The translations under genes and the position numbers were made by a program. Below the pieces are notes generated by a model, which saw only the letters and a list, made by a program, of their open reading frames with translations, had not been told where the DNA came from and did no database searches. From Takakia lepidozioides (taxonomy: Eukaryota; Streptophyta; Takakiopsida; Takakiales; Takakiaceae): DNA of 64,000 nucleotides. The DNA lies in assembly GCA_030704615.1 (NCBI GenBank), contig CM060731.1, forward strand, positions 372,001 through 436,000. Direction: 5' to 3'. Positions 9,481-21,493 of the stretch are shown piece after piece (the stretch's first letter is position 1; every line of letters starts with the position of its first letter).

Positions 9481-12400
9481 ATGAAGAGAGTGAGGGGAAT
9501 GGAGGATATCAGGGTGAAGAGCACCATGATTATGCAGAAGCAAACAATTGCAGCACCGCAGGCAGTACAGCTGCTCAGGGAGTGGCGATTGGAGGGGCTA
9601 CTATGCAAGGACTGGTCCTTGCATCATCGGCAGTATATGATTCAATTTCTTCAGAACTTTGAGCCTCGGACGGGAGTTACCCAGGTGAGGGGAGTAGACA
9701 TCGAAATTACTCCCCAGTACCTGCAGCAATTGTTTGATTTGCCATAAGGTCATGTGGATGTGGATGAGCACAGGGCAAGATTGCAGATAGAGAATTTGTT
9801 CCAAGAAGGGAGTTTCTTTAAAACTCAAGGTTATGCTTGTACCAAAGCGGAGTACCCAGGGCTTAGGGAAGTTGGCCAAATATTGAACGTTCTGTTTGCC
9901 ATGAAACAGAACCAACAGTATTTGAGCAGGTCATTCACAGAGGAGATCCTGAAAGCTTTGAGGGGAGAGGACGTCGCTTGGGCGGAGTTAATGTACAATG
10001 GACTCGTGGACGAGATGAAGAGGTTGCAGGGCACTGCTGCTAAGTCTCCGATCATTGTGTCTGGTCCAGTCATTGCCCAAATCATTCTTGATTCTTGCAT
10101 ACTTGATACTCGGGAACGTAAGGAGATGGGAGTGTTTGAGGCAGAAATCACTGCAATTGAAGAGCAGGGCTCTTCACATAGTGAAGGTGGACTGGCAGCA
10201 CAACACCAGTCTAAGAGACAAAGGCGGGGTATGACTGTAGTGGCGGATCCACTGGCTTCACGGAAACCGCACGATAATGTTTCTCAAGCTCTTGTGCAAG
10301 ATGGGGCACAACAGCACAGAGAGCTGTTATTATTGGAAGCACATCCTTCGGATAAGGGAAGAGGAAGTCACTTCGATACCACAGCCACCACAACCAATTG
10401 ACTCAGTTGTTTTAGAGGTTCCACAGTTAGTACATGCTGTGACATCACCCCCAATTGCTCTGGAAGGAGAAAGGTTGGACATTCCCACTACAGAGCAGGT
10501 CGTGGCTGAAATTAAGAAGGGTGACCTTCTCTATGAAAACTCTGGCTTGGTAGGGGAATCAGTGGTTCCAGAGGTGCAGTGGTTGTCCAGGGAAAACCCT
10601 GCTGCGCATGTAATACCCACACCTGTGATGGAGGTACCAAAGGTAGCATATCAGGACACTGCAGCACCTGTGGAGGATGAGGTGGTTCAGGAAGAAAATC
10701 CGGTGGGGCAATGGCCTGAATGGTTGGTGAGGCATCACACTATGGAGGATCAGGGAGAACAGCAGCAAGTTCACCATGATGACCCTCAACAGGCCATGCT
10801 TATGGGTTCCATAAGCAGAACACTTAATTTGTTGGGCACTTATGTGAAATCCCATGTTCCATCTACCCAATTGGCAGCTTTGAGGGAGGAACTCAAAAAG
10901 AAGTTTGAGGCTCGAATTGCCACTGGGTGTGCTAACAAGGTCAATGAGGAGGTCAATCTCAAGTTACAGCAAGAGTTGGAGGACACAAAGGCTGCTTTGC
11001 AGTTGGCCAAGGGACATTTGATTGAAACAGGCCTCGCGTAGGACCAATTGCATGAAGCACATAAGCAACAGTTATACCAAATGCAGGTGAAGCATGAGGG
11101 CAAGTTGCAAGAAGTGAATGTACTACATACAGAGTTGTAGGCAGTACATGAGAAGATGACCATACAATGTGCTACACTCACAACTACTCTTGAGCAAACT
11201 GCATTAGAAGTTAACAGACAAGGGGAGAGATGCATGAAGGCAGAAGCAGAGATAGTAGAGCAAGCGAAACTCATTGTTGATATGAAGAATACAATCTGTC
11301 GCAATGAGAATACTTTCAAACAATACATACAAGTTGAGGCTGACCAGGAGAGGTATATCCTGGAGTTGCAACAAACAGTCATGGTCAATAGAAATGAACT
11401 CTCTGTGGCTAACAAGGTTTGGAAGGAAGCCGATAATCTGGCTGCTGCCTATGCGAGTTTGGTTGAACCTCATGCGAAGCGCATGGAGGCTTTACAACAG
11501 CAGTTAGATGTGTACAGACTCACAGAGGAGCAGACTCTTAGGGGTGCCACACACGACTTGGTGGATAAACACCTTATGCAGGTCTGGTTAACACAAGGGC
11601 CAGTGGAAGGTAAAACACCACGGAAGCTCACCCAAGGCGTCATGAATGAGCTTAGACTGCAGGTGCAGAACATTGCCACAACTACTATAGACAATGTTTA
11701 TAGTAGGATAGCGGGGCTACAGGAGGATGTAGAAGGCCTGCAGACTCAGGTGGATGACCTGAGTTCAAATATTGACAAGAGAGTCTTTGTACCTGAGGAG
11801 CAGCTGATAGCTACTTATTTACATGCCAGGACTCTAATTTTTCAGTCTTCTTCGCAAGGGATGCAGGAGATGCCAGTGGTAGAAGGGCCAGTGGTACCAA
11901 TACCACAGCAAGTGACTGTACAGGTAGCTAACCTTGTTGTTACTACAGCCACACCACACCCTGAGGTATGGGGGGATGCTGCTTTTAACCCACCTAAGAC
12001 TCCTGCTGCACGGGAGTACAGTCGGGCTATGATTATGCCCTTCAACCAAATTCCCATTGTGTTGGATTTGGCTTGGAAGGAATTTAGTCCTCCGCAATCA
12101 TTGGCACATTACTACCAGATCATGCGCATTTGGCTGCCTGTGGCAACTAGGACAAAGGTTCTTCCAAACAATCGACCCATTGAGGATCATCACTTTGCGA
12201 GGTACTGGTCTGAAGCAGGTACCATGTTGAAGGAATTAATTGCCTTCCAAGTTGTACATGGGTACATTTATACCAAGACCAAGGAGGTATCAAGTATTGT
12301 CATGGGCTGTGGATTATACTATGCTGCTTGTTTTCTGGCACGTTATCACATTGAGCAGCAGAGGATGCAATCCCGATTTCTGAGTTATTCCAGTGGGGAT

Positions 12401-13030
12401 CATTGGGTCTTACCTTCAGTGCCACCTCATATGTACCTATATGATGCAAAAGTTATGATGCAGAAGGATTCCCAACTTCGTTCATGGTTTCATTCAGCTT
12501 GGAACAATTTGGCAACACAGAAATTCGGCCCTGAGGATATTTTCTTTAAGGGACATGAGGCATGGAAATACTTACATTGTTCCAAAGTCATTGGCACACC
12601 TCTTACCTATACAGATAAGGAGATGAGGACGTTCACTAATTTTGCTTGCCAGCGCTTACAGCAAGTTGTACAATTTAAACTTCCAGATATGGTTGGACCA
12701 CATTGTATGCCACACAGGATTCCACTTAAGGTTCGGCCATTAAAACACCTAAGAGGAGACGAGGATTCTGATACTACTGTTTCTTCAGCGGACTCTTTTG
12801 ACATGGCACAGGACTATGCACTTCAGATGGCAGAGAAGAAACGACGGGGATCTCCTATGCCTGAGAGGTTACCTCGTTATCAGCCAAAGGAGGGACTGAC
12901 ATTTCCAGGTAGTACTCAATCATCTCCGTCAACCAGTGACAGGACTCGGGCTCGCACACGGAGTCCTTCACAAGACTCTCACCGGCAGAAGGGTGCTCGC
13001 TCACAAAGGTTTGCTAATCCCAAACAGTAA
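9481..13030 (+). pseudogene. family B retrotransposon ORF downstream of integrase, copy B2
   Basis: Homologous along its whole length to 56042-59600. It begins MKRVRGMEDIRVK, continues through a long hydrophilic Q/E-rich part predicted to form coiled coils (about 10860-11640), and then a conserved block with LDLAWKEFSPPQSLAHYYQI and GCGLYYAACFLARYHIEQQ. It ends in a basic S/R-rich tail with RARTRSPSQ. The function is unknown; coiled-coil and basic-tail composition would suit a structural, gag-like protein. Breaks: TAA near 9745, a frame change between 10277 and 10401, and TAG at 11039 and 11138 (copy B1 has CAA and CAG there). The 5' part of the element is missing because transposon 1 is inserted at about 9352. 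Confidence 0.7.
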
Positions 13031-13069
13031 ACTGTGAGGACACGGCTTTTTGAGAGGGGGAGGGGTAAA

Positions 13070-13983
13070 TGTTAGAGGGCTTCTTGGGACTTAGATGCTT
13101 TTACGGGTTTTGTGGGGTACCCTTAATTTTTTGTGCAGACTGAGACCAACAGGAGCCTTAGGGGTGGCAACAGCAGGCTTTAGGGGGGTTATACAGCCCG
13201 ACACAACCAGTCACAGCCCACAGCCCGACATAGCCCACACAGCCCACACAGCCCGACACAGCTTTACACAGCCAGTCACAGCTTCACACAGCCCGGCACA
13301 GCCTAACACAGCCAGTCACAGTTCGGCACAGCTTGACACAGTCTGTCACAGTACATAGGGAACAGTTATCATTGACAGGGAACGACTGTGAGGGAATGAC
13401 ATCTGCAGAGGGAACGGGTTACTTCAGGGATGACGGTTAGTTAGTTAGGTGGTTAGAACAGCTTGGGGGTAGATAAAGAGAGCGGCAACGAAAAGAAAGG
13501 GACTTGACGGGGAGCGCTTCTGGGTCATGAATGGGAGGAGATCAGGCGGAGAGGAGGAACGAGAGCACGGAGAAGCAGGAGAGATGAACAGTAGATGCTT
13601 GTTACATACAAAGCTGTAGTGATACTGTAGGGGAGATGAGTGTCACCATGGCATTGGCCTGATAACTGATAAATCATAATCTGATACTTATTCGATACAA
13701 TCGCACTGTGTAGAGAGACATGAGTGAAGCTGTGGAATGAATGCATGATTTACTGGAATTTAGTAGATACTGAGGCAATCTGATGCTTCAGTATACATGG
13801 TAAGGTAAATTGATAACATGAAGGCGAGAAGGAATACAAATAGGAAGCACAACCATGATACACTAGCTGCAGGTCATGACTGATTGTTCTGAGCGGGCTG
13901 AGTGCTTAGAGATATCCAACTCTTCTATCTTGGAGTCTCCACCTCGGATAGCGAAGGGATGGGTGAGCAAAAACCGTTTGACA
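13070..13983 (+). repeat. 3' LTR of family B, copy B2
   Basis: It starts TGTTAGAGGGC right after a purine-rich tract (GAGAGGGGGAGGGG, 13052-13065) and ends about TTTGACA. It aligns with 59639-60569, so the unit is about 0.91-0.93 kb. Bases 13190-13350 are a degenerate minisatellite of CACAGCCCGACACAGC type. The sequence to its right is transposase T1 in the opposite orientation. Confidence 0.75.
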
Positions 13984-16654
13984 GCCACCCTCAAGAATGA
14001 CTTGTATTTGGTTTGCTGCTGGAGAGCACGGATCAGGTCATCGGCAATGGCCGCATACAAATCTCTTCCCTTTTTGCCGGATTGCTGCAACCAGACATTG
14101 TGCACTGTCTCCACTAGATTGCAAGAAGGCATGTCTGCCATCTCCTCAATGGACATATGCTGCAAGGTGCAAAAACACAAAGCCGATATTAGGATTGGGA
14201 CTCTGAAAGACATATCTGAAGCACCGAAAAGAAGATGAATGCAAACCGCTCACCGTTGTCATAGCAGCTCCCCACTGTCGGTAATGGAAGTGCCAAAATG
14301 CAAACCAGTCTTCCAGTGCCCTCATGATGTCTTCCGATGCCGCTCCAGATGAGTACCACCAGGCACAAATTGTCTGGAACAATGTATTCGCTTCCCCCAT
14401 AGTTTTGGCGTCTTTGTACTGTTTGCACAGTTGACGATGCATACTCTGCATATCCGGCTTGATGTCTGCCTTTGTGTGTTTTTCCAGGGATTGTGTCCAA
14501 TGGAAAAGACACGTACGTTCTCTTCCAGGCATTGGCACTTTTGGATCTCCCGTCTTGAACACAATGTGGACAACGTTGAAATTCGCTTGAGCACTGTCGG
14601 CCATGAAACCAACAAAATTTGGAGATGGGAGACCATAGGAGGCCATAACGCGAATGAGAGCTTCCCACATGAGCTGTTGTGATTCTGTGTCCTCTGACTG
14701 CATGTCACACACTGCAATTGTCATGACACGCAGATACACAGGGTCGTAAACATGACATGCTATTGTGGTCCAGTCTTTAACCCTCTTCACGTGATCGAAC
14801 TTAAGGAAGCAGTTGCCAAGATTGCCACCCTTCTGCATACGTTGAACCAGGCTGACTCCGTTGCCCTCACCTTTTGTGGACATTTTAAACAGGAATATTG
14901 TCCTGACTCCTTGTCCCGGTAAAACGCTGTCTTGGATGTAGTCGTACATGCTCCTTTTCTTCAAATCCATAATATTGTCCATATAACCTCGGCTCCCAGA
15001 GCCCATTCTCAAAGCGTTCACTTGATTCCTAATGTTTGGAGAAGTCAATGTCGAGAAATGGTCCATAACAATGTCCAAAGCTGGTCCCTCCAGTTTTCCT
15101 CCAACTGAATCTGTATGTCGCGGCCTTTTGCCTTGAGGGCGGGGGTCGGGACACAAGAGGGGCTGCCCCTATGGTGGGGGCAGTGGCAACAATAGGTACG
15201 GGGGGCTGAAGCACCCTTGAGTGCCCAAGGCACTCAAGGAGGCAGAGGCGCTCACTAGGTGGAGCCCCGCACACCGGGTTGCGGTGGGGGTGGTTCCACG
15301 AGGGGTGGTGGTAGCTTAGTGGGTCTTAGTGGGGGTGGCATAGGACTCACTGGAGGAACGAAGGGGGACCATTATGTCCCGGTGAGCAGCCGAAGCTCCG
15401 AGTTGGCCCGACGGCCAGTTTGGGAGTTAGGCGTGCGCATCAAAGCGAGTAGCTATGACTTGAAGGGGAGCTTACCGAAGTGAGGTGCGCGACACTGACG
15501 CACATAGAATACGACTTTCCAGAAAGGACTTGCTCGCCCCCATGGCAATTGCAGAAGTGGTTCCAGTTGGATTGGTATCCAACTCTTCCCTTATCAGTCT
15601 CAATGCTCTCTCTGTAATCCCCCTTGGACACAGGGTGGTTGTGAAAACCAAAATGGACACAAGCTCTAGTCAGGGTTTTGAATCGATGCACCACATAGTA
15701 CATTCTGGCGCCACACAATGCAAGGCAGCGAGGTGGTAGCCTACAAAACTTGCACACAAAAGTGTTACTGTATGGTGGTGTCACCCCAGGCTTGAATGGA
15801 TTCTCAGTGACACCATCCCATTCACTTTGGTTTTGCACACCTGACAGTGCGAAGTGTCTGCATTTCATGTTCTCGCATTTGAGGTGCCCATTACAGACTG
15901 TGCTCCTGAATATGAGGTTGTCATGGTTGTGAATATTGGAGGTTTTTGTGTGGCACCAAGGGTGTCCATCATGCCTTTTGTCCATTCCTTCCATGAGACT
16001 GGAAATGCCCCCCACTCGACCTGGAGGAGGCAGCTCGAAAACAATATTACCATCAAATGATTCCGGCAAGAATGCCAAATGCTGAACATTGAAAGTGCTC
16101 CAGTTAATCCCCCTCAACTCACTCTTGAATCCTGCCATCCCACCCATGGCTTTCAGTTTGGGAATGACACTGGCGATCTCCTCCACATCTGCTTCATGAT
16201 CTGGACATGGCTGATCCACGGGCAGTATTTCACAGGCGTCCTTGGAAGAGGAGTCCGAAAGCTCCACAACAGTGTTAACGTTACTTGACTCCTTCTCGAC
16301 AACCATGGGTGTTTTCTCTTGGGCCACTGATGCTGCCGTTCCAGGAGTAAGGAACGATCCTGCAGACTGTCGTCGAGGAGCACTGAGCACCCTGTATCTA
16401 CCTTGAGGCACTCTCCATTGTGTGGTTTGTGCAGTCTGCGAAGGTTTATGGAAGGTGTACTTGAGCAAATTTCCATTGGCATCGTACACTTCCCTCTCAA
16501 GGAATAGAGTGCCATTCTCCAACCGAAACTGCGTTGCGAGCACGTGTTCATGCACCACCGCAAAACCATCATCATCCACCTCGTATGAAAATGGCACAGG
16601 GTGGTCCTCGCTGAAGAAGTCCGCGTCAAGGGAGCCCATGGCCTGGGAGGCCAT
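13984..16654 (-). pseudogene. MULE-like transposase T1, diverged copy
   Basis: Reads from 16654 leftwards. The N-terminal module has LENGTLFLEREVYDANG and a KHDGHPW zinc-binding module with CKFCRLPPRC and HFGFHNHPV. The transposase core has FLKFDHVKR, MTIAVCDMQSED, GFMADSAQANFNVV and CLFHWTQSL, matching the order in T2-T4. After an intron near 14170-14220 the frame continues MADMPSCNLVETVHNVW. The SWIM finger is lost because the family B LTR begins at 13983. An LTR fragment (15116-15494) interrupts the coding exon, and there is a frame change near 15600. This is the most divergent of the transposases here. Confidence 0.7.
15116..15494 (-). repeat. solo LTR fragment of gypsy A inside T1
   Basis: Begins TGTCGCGGCC and ends GCGCGACA, the inverted ends of the gypsy A LTR. 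It matches the 21494-22219 LTR in reverse orientation but lacks about 350 bp of its interior. Flanks are CTGTA and CTGAC, at best a decayed 5-bp duplication. Confidence 0.8.
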
Positions 16655-17040
16655 CTGTCAATGTTGCTTCAAAGCGCACAGTTCAGAGTCCAATGTGAGT
16701 GCAGGCTGTACTAGAGTGGAATTTCTGGGCTGTATATAAGACGTCCTTACACACAATTGTAGGTGTCGCTTTCGCATGCAGGTCTTCAAATGCGGATCGG
16801 TACATCAAACAAATGTGTGGACGTGCGAAGCAAGTGTATGGTCAGAGAGTGCCCAAATGCGGAGTGGATAATGTCAGCCCAAATGAAAGAATCCAACTGT
16901 TTTTCCACATGTGCCCCCAGTGTCTTGAACATCGAATCCCGCAATTTTGTGGCCTGTAAAGGGAGAGCAAGTTGGATACCAACACTGGTATATGTGATAG
17001 CGTTGCTATCCATTAAACGAGTGGAGTTTGAAGGCTGGGA
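16655..17040. other. gap with no recognised gene
   Basis: Leader side of T1 on the left and the start of family B sequence on the right. Two half-palindrome AAATGCGG motifs occur (about 16788 and 16856). I see nothing else. Confidence 0.5.
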
Positions 17041-18181
17041 GGAACGGAAAGTGAATGTTTTTACTCATATACATGAAGAGCTTGTACTGGTAAAGAATTG
17101 GATTCCCAAGGATATCTTGTGGATCAAACTTACACCAAGAACAACTTTTCAGACCTGTTTGCCATATGGTTATATGGTAACGGAGCCTTCTAGTCTAGCC
17201 AAGGGTACATTAAAGCTTGAAAGAAATCCAAGCATATACGAGAGATACTACAAGAGAGAGTTTTGGTTATTACCTCATCAAAGACGTGAAAGATATGGGT
17301 CATGAGTGATGAAAGGGAAGCTAGACTCCACAGATATTCAGCAAAAAGGGAAAGCTATTTAAAAGCTAATTATCCGTATCTTTGGCAGAAGGGTGATAGT
17401 TACCAGAAGTAAGGCTAAAATATTACCTCCAGTGGATGAGGAGGAAGATGTGAATGAAGATGGCAGTGATGTGCCTGAAGATGATGAGGCATGGAGAGAT
17501 GAGAAGGAACTGCACAAGGAAGTGGCAGAAGCTATAAGGAAATGCAGAAGGAGACAAATATCCCTATAGTAGAGTCAACAGACTCTGAAGAAGAAAATGA
17601 TGAAGGTGAAGATGAAGTGAAGCAAGATGCTTCACAGGTTCAAGATAATGAAGGGGCTTTGGCTGAAGTGATATGCCAGTCCAAAGCCGAGATTACAATT
17701 GGACAGCTATTGGCTGTGGCACCCCGTTGTAGACACGGGCTGTATCAAACAATCAATCAGATTGCTTATGTGACAGAGAATACAGAACCTGAACAGCAAG
17801 GTGACAAGTTATAATGTGAAGCCTGAAGGGCAAGAAACTGTCATGGACTTTGATGATTCCATGCCAGTAATCCAATTGAGAATTGGAAGCACAGACCTGA
17901 TGGACGTACTAATAGATGGAGGCTCGGGAGTGAATATCATGACAGACCAATTAATGCAGAAGCTTGGTCTGAGTGACATGAGACCAACCCCATTCACAGT
18001 AACAATGGCAGATCAAAGAAGTGTACAGCCATTGGGCTTGATAAGAGGAGTAAGAATACAGATTCAGAAGTTGGTCTTTAAGATCACTGTGACTTTATTG
18101 AAAATGGATGATGTCATGGAAGCTTATTCCTTACTGTTGGGACGACCATGGCTGAAACAAGCCAAGGTATTTCATGACTGA
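17041..18181 (+). pseudogene. family B gag-proximal region and protease, copy B4
   Basis: The first part (VFTHIHEELVLVKNWIPKD, LTPRTTFQTCLPYGYMV) is also present at 38896-39545. The second part (17542-17814) is acidic. The third (17801-18181) is a retropepsin-like protease with VLIDGGSGVNIM, where the catalytic D is followed by GGS instead of the usual (T/S)GA, and LLGRPWLKQAKVFHD at its end. Frames are broken near 17305 and 17540, and a TGA follows KVFHD where a Trp codon would be expected. Family B sequence stops about 18180, where methyltransferase copy 3 begins. Confidence 0.65.
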
Positions 18182-18261
18182 CATTGGCAATGTAAAACAT
18201 AAAACATAGGGGTTTCCTAGAAAAATTCACACTGAAAACAAACAAATGTCAAGATGCTTAC

Positions 18262-19749
18262 CGTGTACATGTAGTTAAGAAAAGCCTCCCTTGTCAAGCT
18301 GTACCATGTGTTTGTCTTCTTTTCAGCACACCTCTTTATCTGCTGAGGACTGAGCACGTTCGTAAAGGACTCCAGTGGCATCAACCCTATCTTCTGGATA
18401 CGGAGAAGAGTGTGGCAGAGTCGTCACATGGGAGGTTTCATTCTACCTGCGAAAAACCTTGAACTTATAAGACGATTGCCAATTGTGAAAGCGCAAATCG
18501 GGTGCAAATAAGGTATACCTTACTGGTTTATGTCATGCATGGCTGTCAAAAGGTACGTGACACGTCCTTTGTGATCGAGCACCATGGAAACCACGCTCCA
18601 GTGCCACTCGATCTCGTTTGAGTGCAAGCTTGTAATGTAATCCATCCAGGCAAGCAGTCCATGGTTCCCGTCCCAGACAAACAACATCTTTCCCATAAAC
18701 GCTTTTGTAGAGGCCTTTTTGGACAGCTTGGCCTCGAACTCCCTGTTCACTTCCCGCCAGCATGCACCCCAACTTTTCTTGATGTTCTCTGTTACAAGAC
18801 ACTCCTCTCCTTTCGTGTTTGTTGTGGATACATAGAACACTACAGATCCCTTAACATAGCCTTGAACAAAATCGTTCTTCAACTTCGTGATGTCGTTTCT
18901 CAATGCGGGTCGAACAGCGGGCATAGAAATCATCCTGCATAGTGGGATATCGAGGTTGCCTCCTTGAACCTCCATCAACAAAATCACCTTTGAGGAGTTC
19001 ACTTTCTGCCCCCCCCATTATCTCCTCGACCTTGTCTTCATAGTGTTCGTCAAATGCGTCTTCCTCACCATCACCTTCTGCCACGGCCCCATCTCCACCC
19101 GCGGCTTTCCTTTTTCTTTGCCTCTGCAGAGAATGAATATCCCTGTGAGTGACTAGCTGCCTAAACAGACAGATCAAGCTCCCATAAATCAACCTTGCGT
19201 TGACGCAAGGTTGATTGATGGGGTTGCAGCATAGTCCGAAATGCGTCCCGGAACCCTCTGCTGAACCCACGAAATGCCTTGCGTTGACGCAAGGTTGTTT
19301 TGGGGGGTTCAAGCAATCTACTTCCCCTACCTTGCGCTTCATGAAACTGGATTTCAGAGGCTGCGAATGCACATAAGAGGCACCCAAATCAACCTCGCGT
19401 CAACGCAAGGTTGATTCGAGGGCTACATACGTTTGGTTTCGTACCCAAAACAGACACCTTGGAGCTCAGATATGGACCTTGCGTTGACGCAACCTTCTTT
19501 TCCTCTGATATTTGGTCTGTGCTTCAAATCTGGGCTGCACGACCTGCATGACCTCTTCTATTTATTCTAGTGAGGTCGACATCAACCTCGCGTTGACGCA
19601 AGGTTGATGTGGGGCTCCCGGTTCCGCATTGAACAGAAAGAAAAAGCAAAAGGCAAATGAGGGTTGATTACAACCTCTGGTTTCTTCTTCACAGCACTTG
19701 ATGATGCTTCAGCAATGTTCGTCTTTTCCATGGGGTCTGGAGGCCGCAT
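18262..19749 (-). pseudogene. ParB-like/DNA methyltransferase gene, copy 3 (5' fragment)
   Basis: Three exons on the minus strand: 19749-19672 (starts ATG, 26 codons, phase 0), 19123-18524 and 18446-18262. All junctions are GT-AG, with the same positions and phases as copy 1 where they can be compared. Exon 2 begins with a basic and acidic stretch (RQRKRKAAGG, then D/E-rich) and continues into the ParB-like domain with IPLCRMIS and VWDGNHGLLAW. Exon 3 matches copy 1 exon 2 (WYSLTREAF versus WYRLTMDGM). Damage: a run of eight C at 19009-19016 shifts the frame, the ParB-like Arg is Gly, and TGA lies early in exon 3. The methyltransferase half is absent. The fragment sits between two family B pieces in opposite orientations, so it is a rearranged insertion. 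Confidence 0.7.
19187..19605. repeat. GCGT-YR-ACGC palindromes in copy 3 intron 1
   Basis: Five copies of ACCTTGCGTTGACGCAAGGT or variants at about 19187-19216, 19276-19296, 19386-19415, 19476-19496 and 19580-19606. The best copy has 14-bp arms around a central TG or CA. All lie inside the intron between 19671 and 19124 of copy 3. The arm sequence differs from the copy 1 and copy 2 families but the architecture is the same. Confidence 0.85.
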
Positions 19750-19764
19750 TGGGGGCTGCTATTG

Positions 19765-21493
19765 AAAATATACTCTCAATGCGTCCGTCCTTGCGCCACT
19801 ATGTGAGAAGTAAAGCGAGTGTATAATCCGTTACATCTGCCATAGCTACAAGGCTAGTGTTTTGATTGCCCCTTCCATCGAGACCTTGGCTATTCAGAGC
19901 CACTCCGACTCTTCCGCTCATAACACTTCCCATTTCTTGTTCTTGTTTCTTGGAGGGAACCACCTGCATATAATTCTCACTCCTGATTGGCTGTGGACTG
20001 CTTAGATAATTCCTTAATTCCACCCCCCTCCATGGACATTTCCACCTGGAATGTCCGGTAGGACAGCACATGTGGCATAGGTTTCCCTTTTCTGAACTCG
20101 AAAAGGGTTCCGTTACCCTGGCACTGAATGCATTAATGGGCCCACAATTCGTATTAGCTGTTGTACCGGGTAGGTACTTTGACGGCCCTATTTGTCCTCT
20201 TGCATGATGAAACCCACTTTTGCAATCGATGCAGTGCGGTATGCTTTGCCTTTGTGGCCACGTGTCCGTTTCTAAACATGCCCCCGACTTCCCCTCTCCG
20301 CGTGGCACATTCTCCAAGTTTGACTTCCAAACCTCCTCTTCACTCCATGGCCACTTTTCTAATGTTAATTCACGTCCACCTGTCACTGACCCTATGGACT
20401 GTGTAATCTGTATGGGTTGTGTTGGGCTGTGACAGGCTGTGTGGCACTGTGGTGGGCTGTGATAGGCTGTGTCACGCTGTGATGGGTTGTGATAGGCTGT
20501 GTGACATTGTGATGGGCTGTGATAGGCTGTGTGACACTTGTACTTCCCGCCCTGGTCATATACGTTCGGCTTAGCAACAAGTGCTAAGTGCTCCATACTC
20601 CGTTGGTATCACTGGCGCAGCCCGTGACTGTTTTTGCGTTTCAACATGCAAATCATGTTGCAATGGTTTGTCATGTATACCACTGTACCCCTTCAACTTA
20701 TTGGCATTGACTCTTCCCAGCATCTCTTTGTTAATGGTTTGTAACATGGCGGTGTTGTTATCATACATCTTCTTTATGACATAAGGTCCTTTCCATGGTG
20801 ATTTAAGCTTAGAAGCTTTAATCTTCCCCTTCTTCTGCAACCAGAGAACCAAATCTCCCGTCTTAAAAGTCTTTAATTTGCCTTCATCAAACTGTTCCTT
20901 CCTCTTCATCTGAATTCTGGTCATGTTATCAGCTGCATCAGCACGTACTTCTTCCACATGGTATAATTCATGTTTCCTGATCTTAATTGAATCTTCCAAT
21001 TCCATTGTCTTTCCCCATTCAGTTCTCATGGTAGGTAACAAGAATTCCACTCGAAGGAAAGCTTCCATACCATAAACTAATTGGAATGGTGTATACTTAG
21101 TGGTGACTTTATATGAAGTCCTGTATGACCACAAAGCTGTCAGCAGCTTTGTATCCCAATCCGTTCTGTTTGCATTGACTATCTTAGCCAAGATAGTACA
21201 TAATATTTTGTTGGTAGCCTCTGCCTGCCCATTACCCTGTGGGTAATAAGTTGTACTCTTCCTATGCACAATCATGAACTCTTTAGTCAATAGTTCAATG
21301 GTCTCATTAATGAAGTGACTTCCCTGGTCAATGATAAATTCCAGGGGACAGCCAAATCGTGTAAGTATGTTATCATACAGGAACCTTGCTGTGGACTTGG
21401 CTGTGTTGTCCCTCAGAGCTTTAGCTTCCACCCACTTCATAGTATAATCAGTGGCTGTAATTATGTACTTGTTCTGTGTATTCTTGGCTGGTG
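19765..21493 (-). pseudogene. family B integrase and downstream region, copy B3
   Basis: Reads right to left. Integrase core has ATDYTMKWVEAKAL, IIDQGSHFINET and YYPQGNGQAEATNK, giving the D, D and E of a retroviral integrase. A basic C-terminal part follows, then a short-repeat region (20397-20540). A CHMCCPTGHSRWKC zinc knuckle (Cx2Cx4Hx4C) near 20060 lies unusually downstream of the integrase. The frame ends in TDYTLALLLT. The right end is cut at 21493 by the gypsy A LTR, which starts inside the integrase. The left end stops at about 19765 next to copy 3. Confidence 0.75.
20397..20540 (-). repeat. short repeat in the family B integrase tail
   Basis: Five to six units of a 30-bp repeat (two 15-bp halves) based on GTGATAGGCTGTGT; on the coding strand they encode AYHSP-type repeats. 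It is equivalent to 55020-55335. Confidence 0.8.

Noticed and set aside
15259-15483. Gly/Pro-rich open frame (also at 21743-22075)
   Set aside because: It lies inside gypsy A LTR copies and is not conserved as a frame between copies; a by-product of GC-rich LTR sequence.
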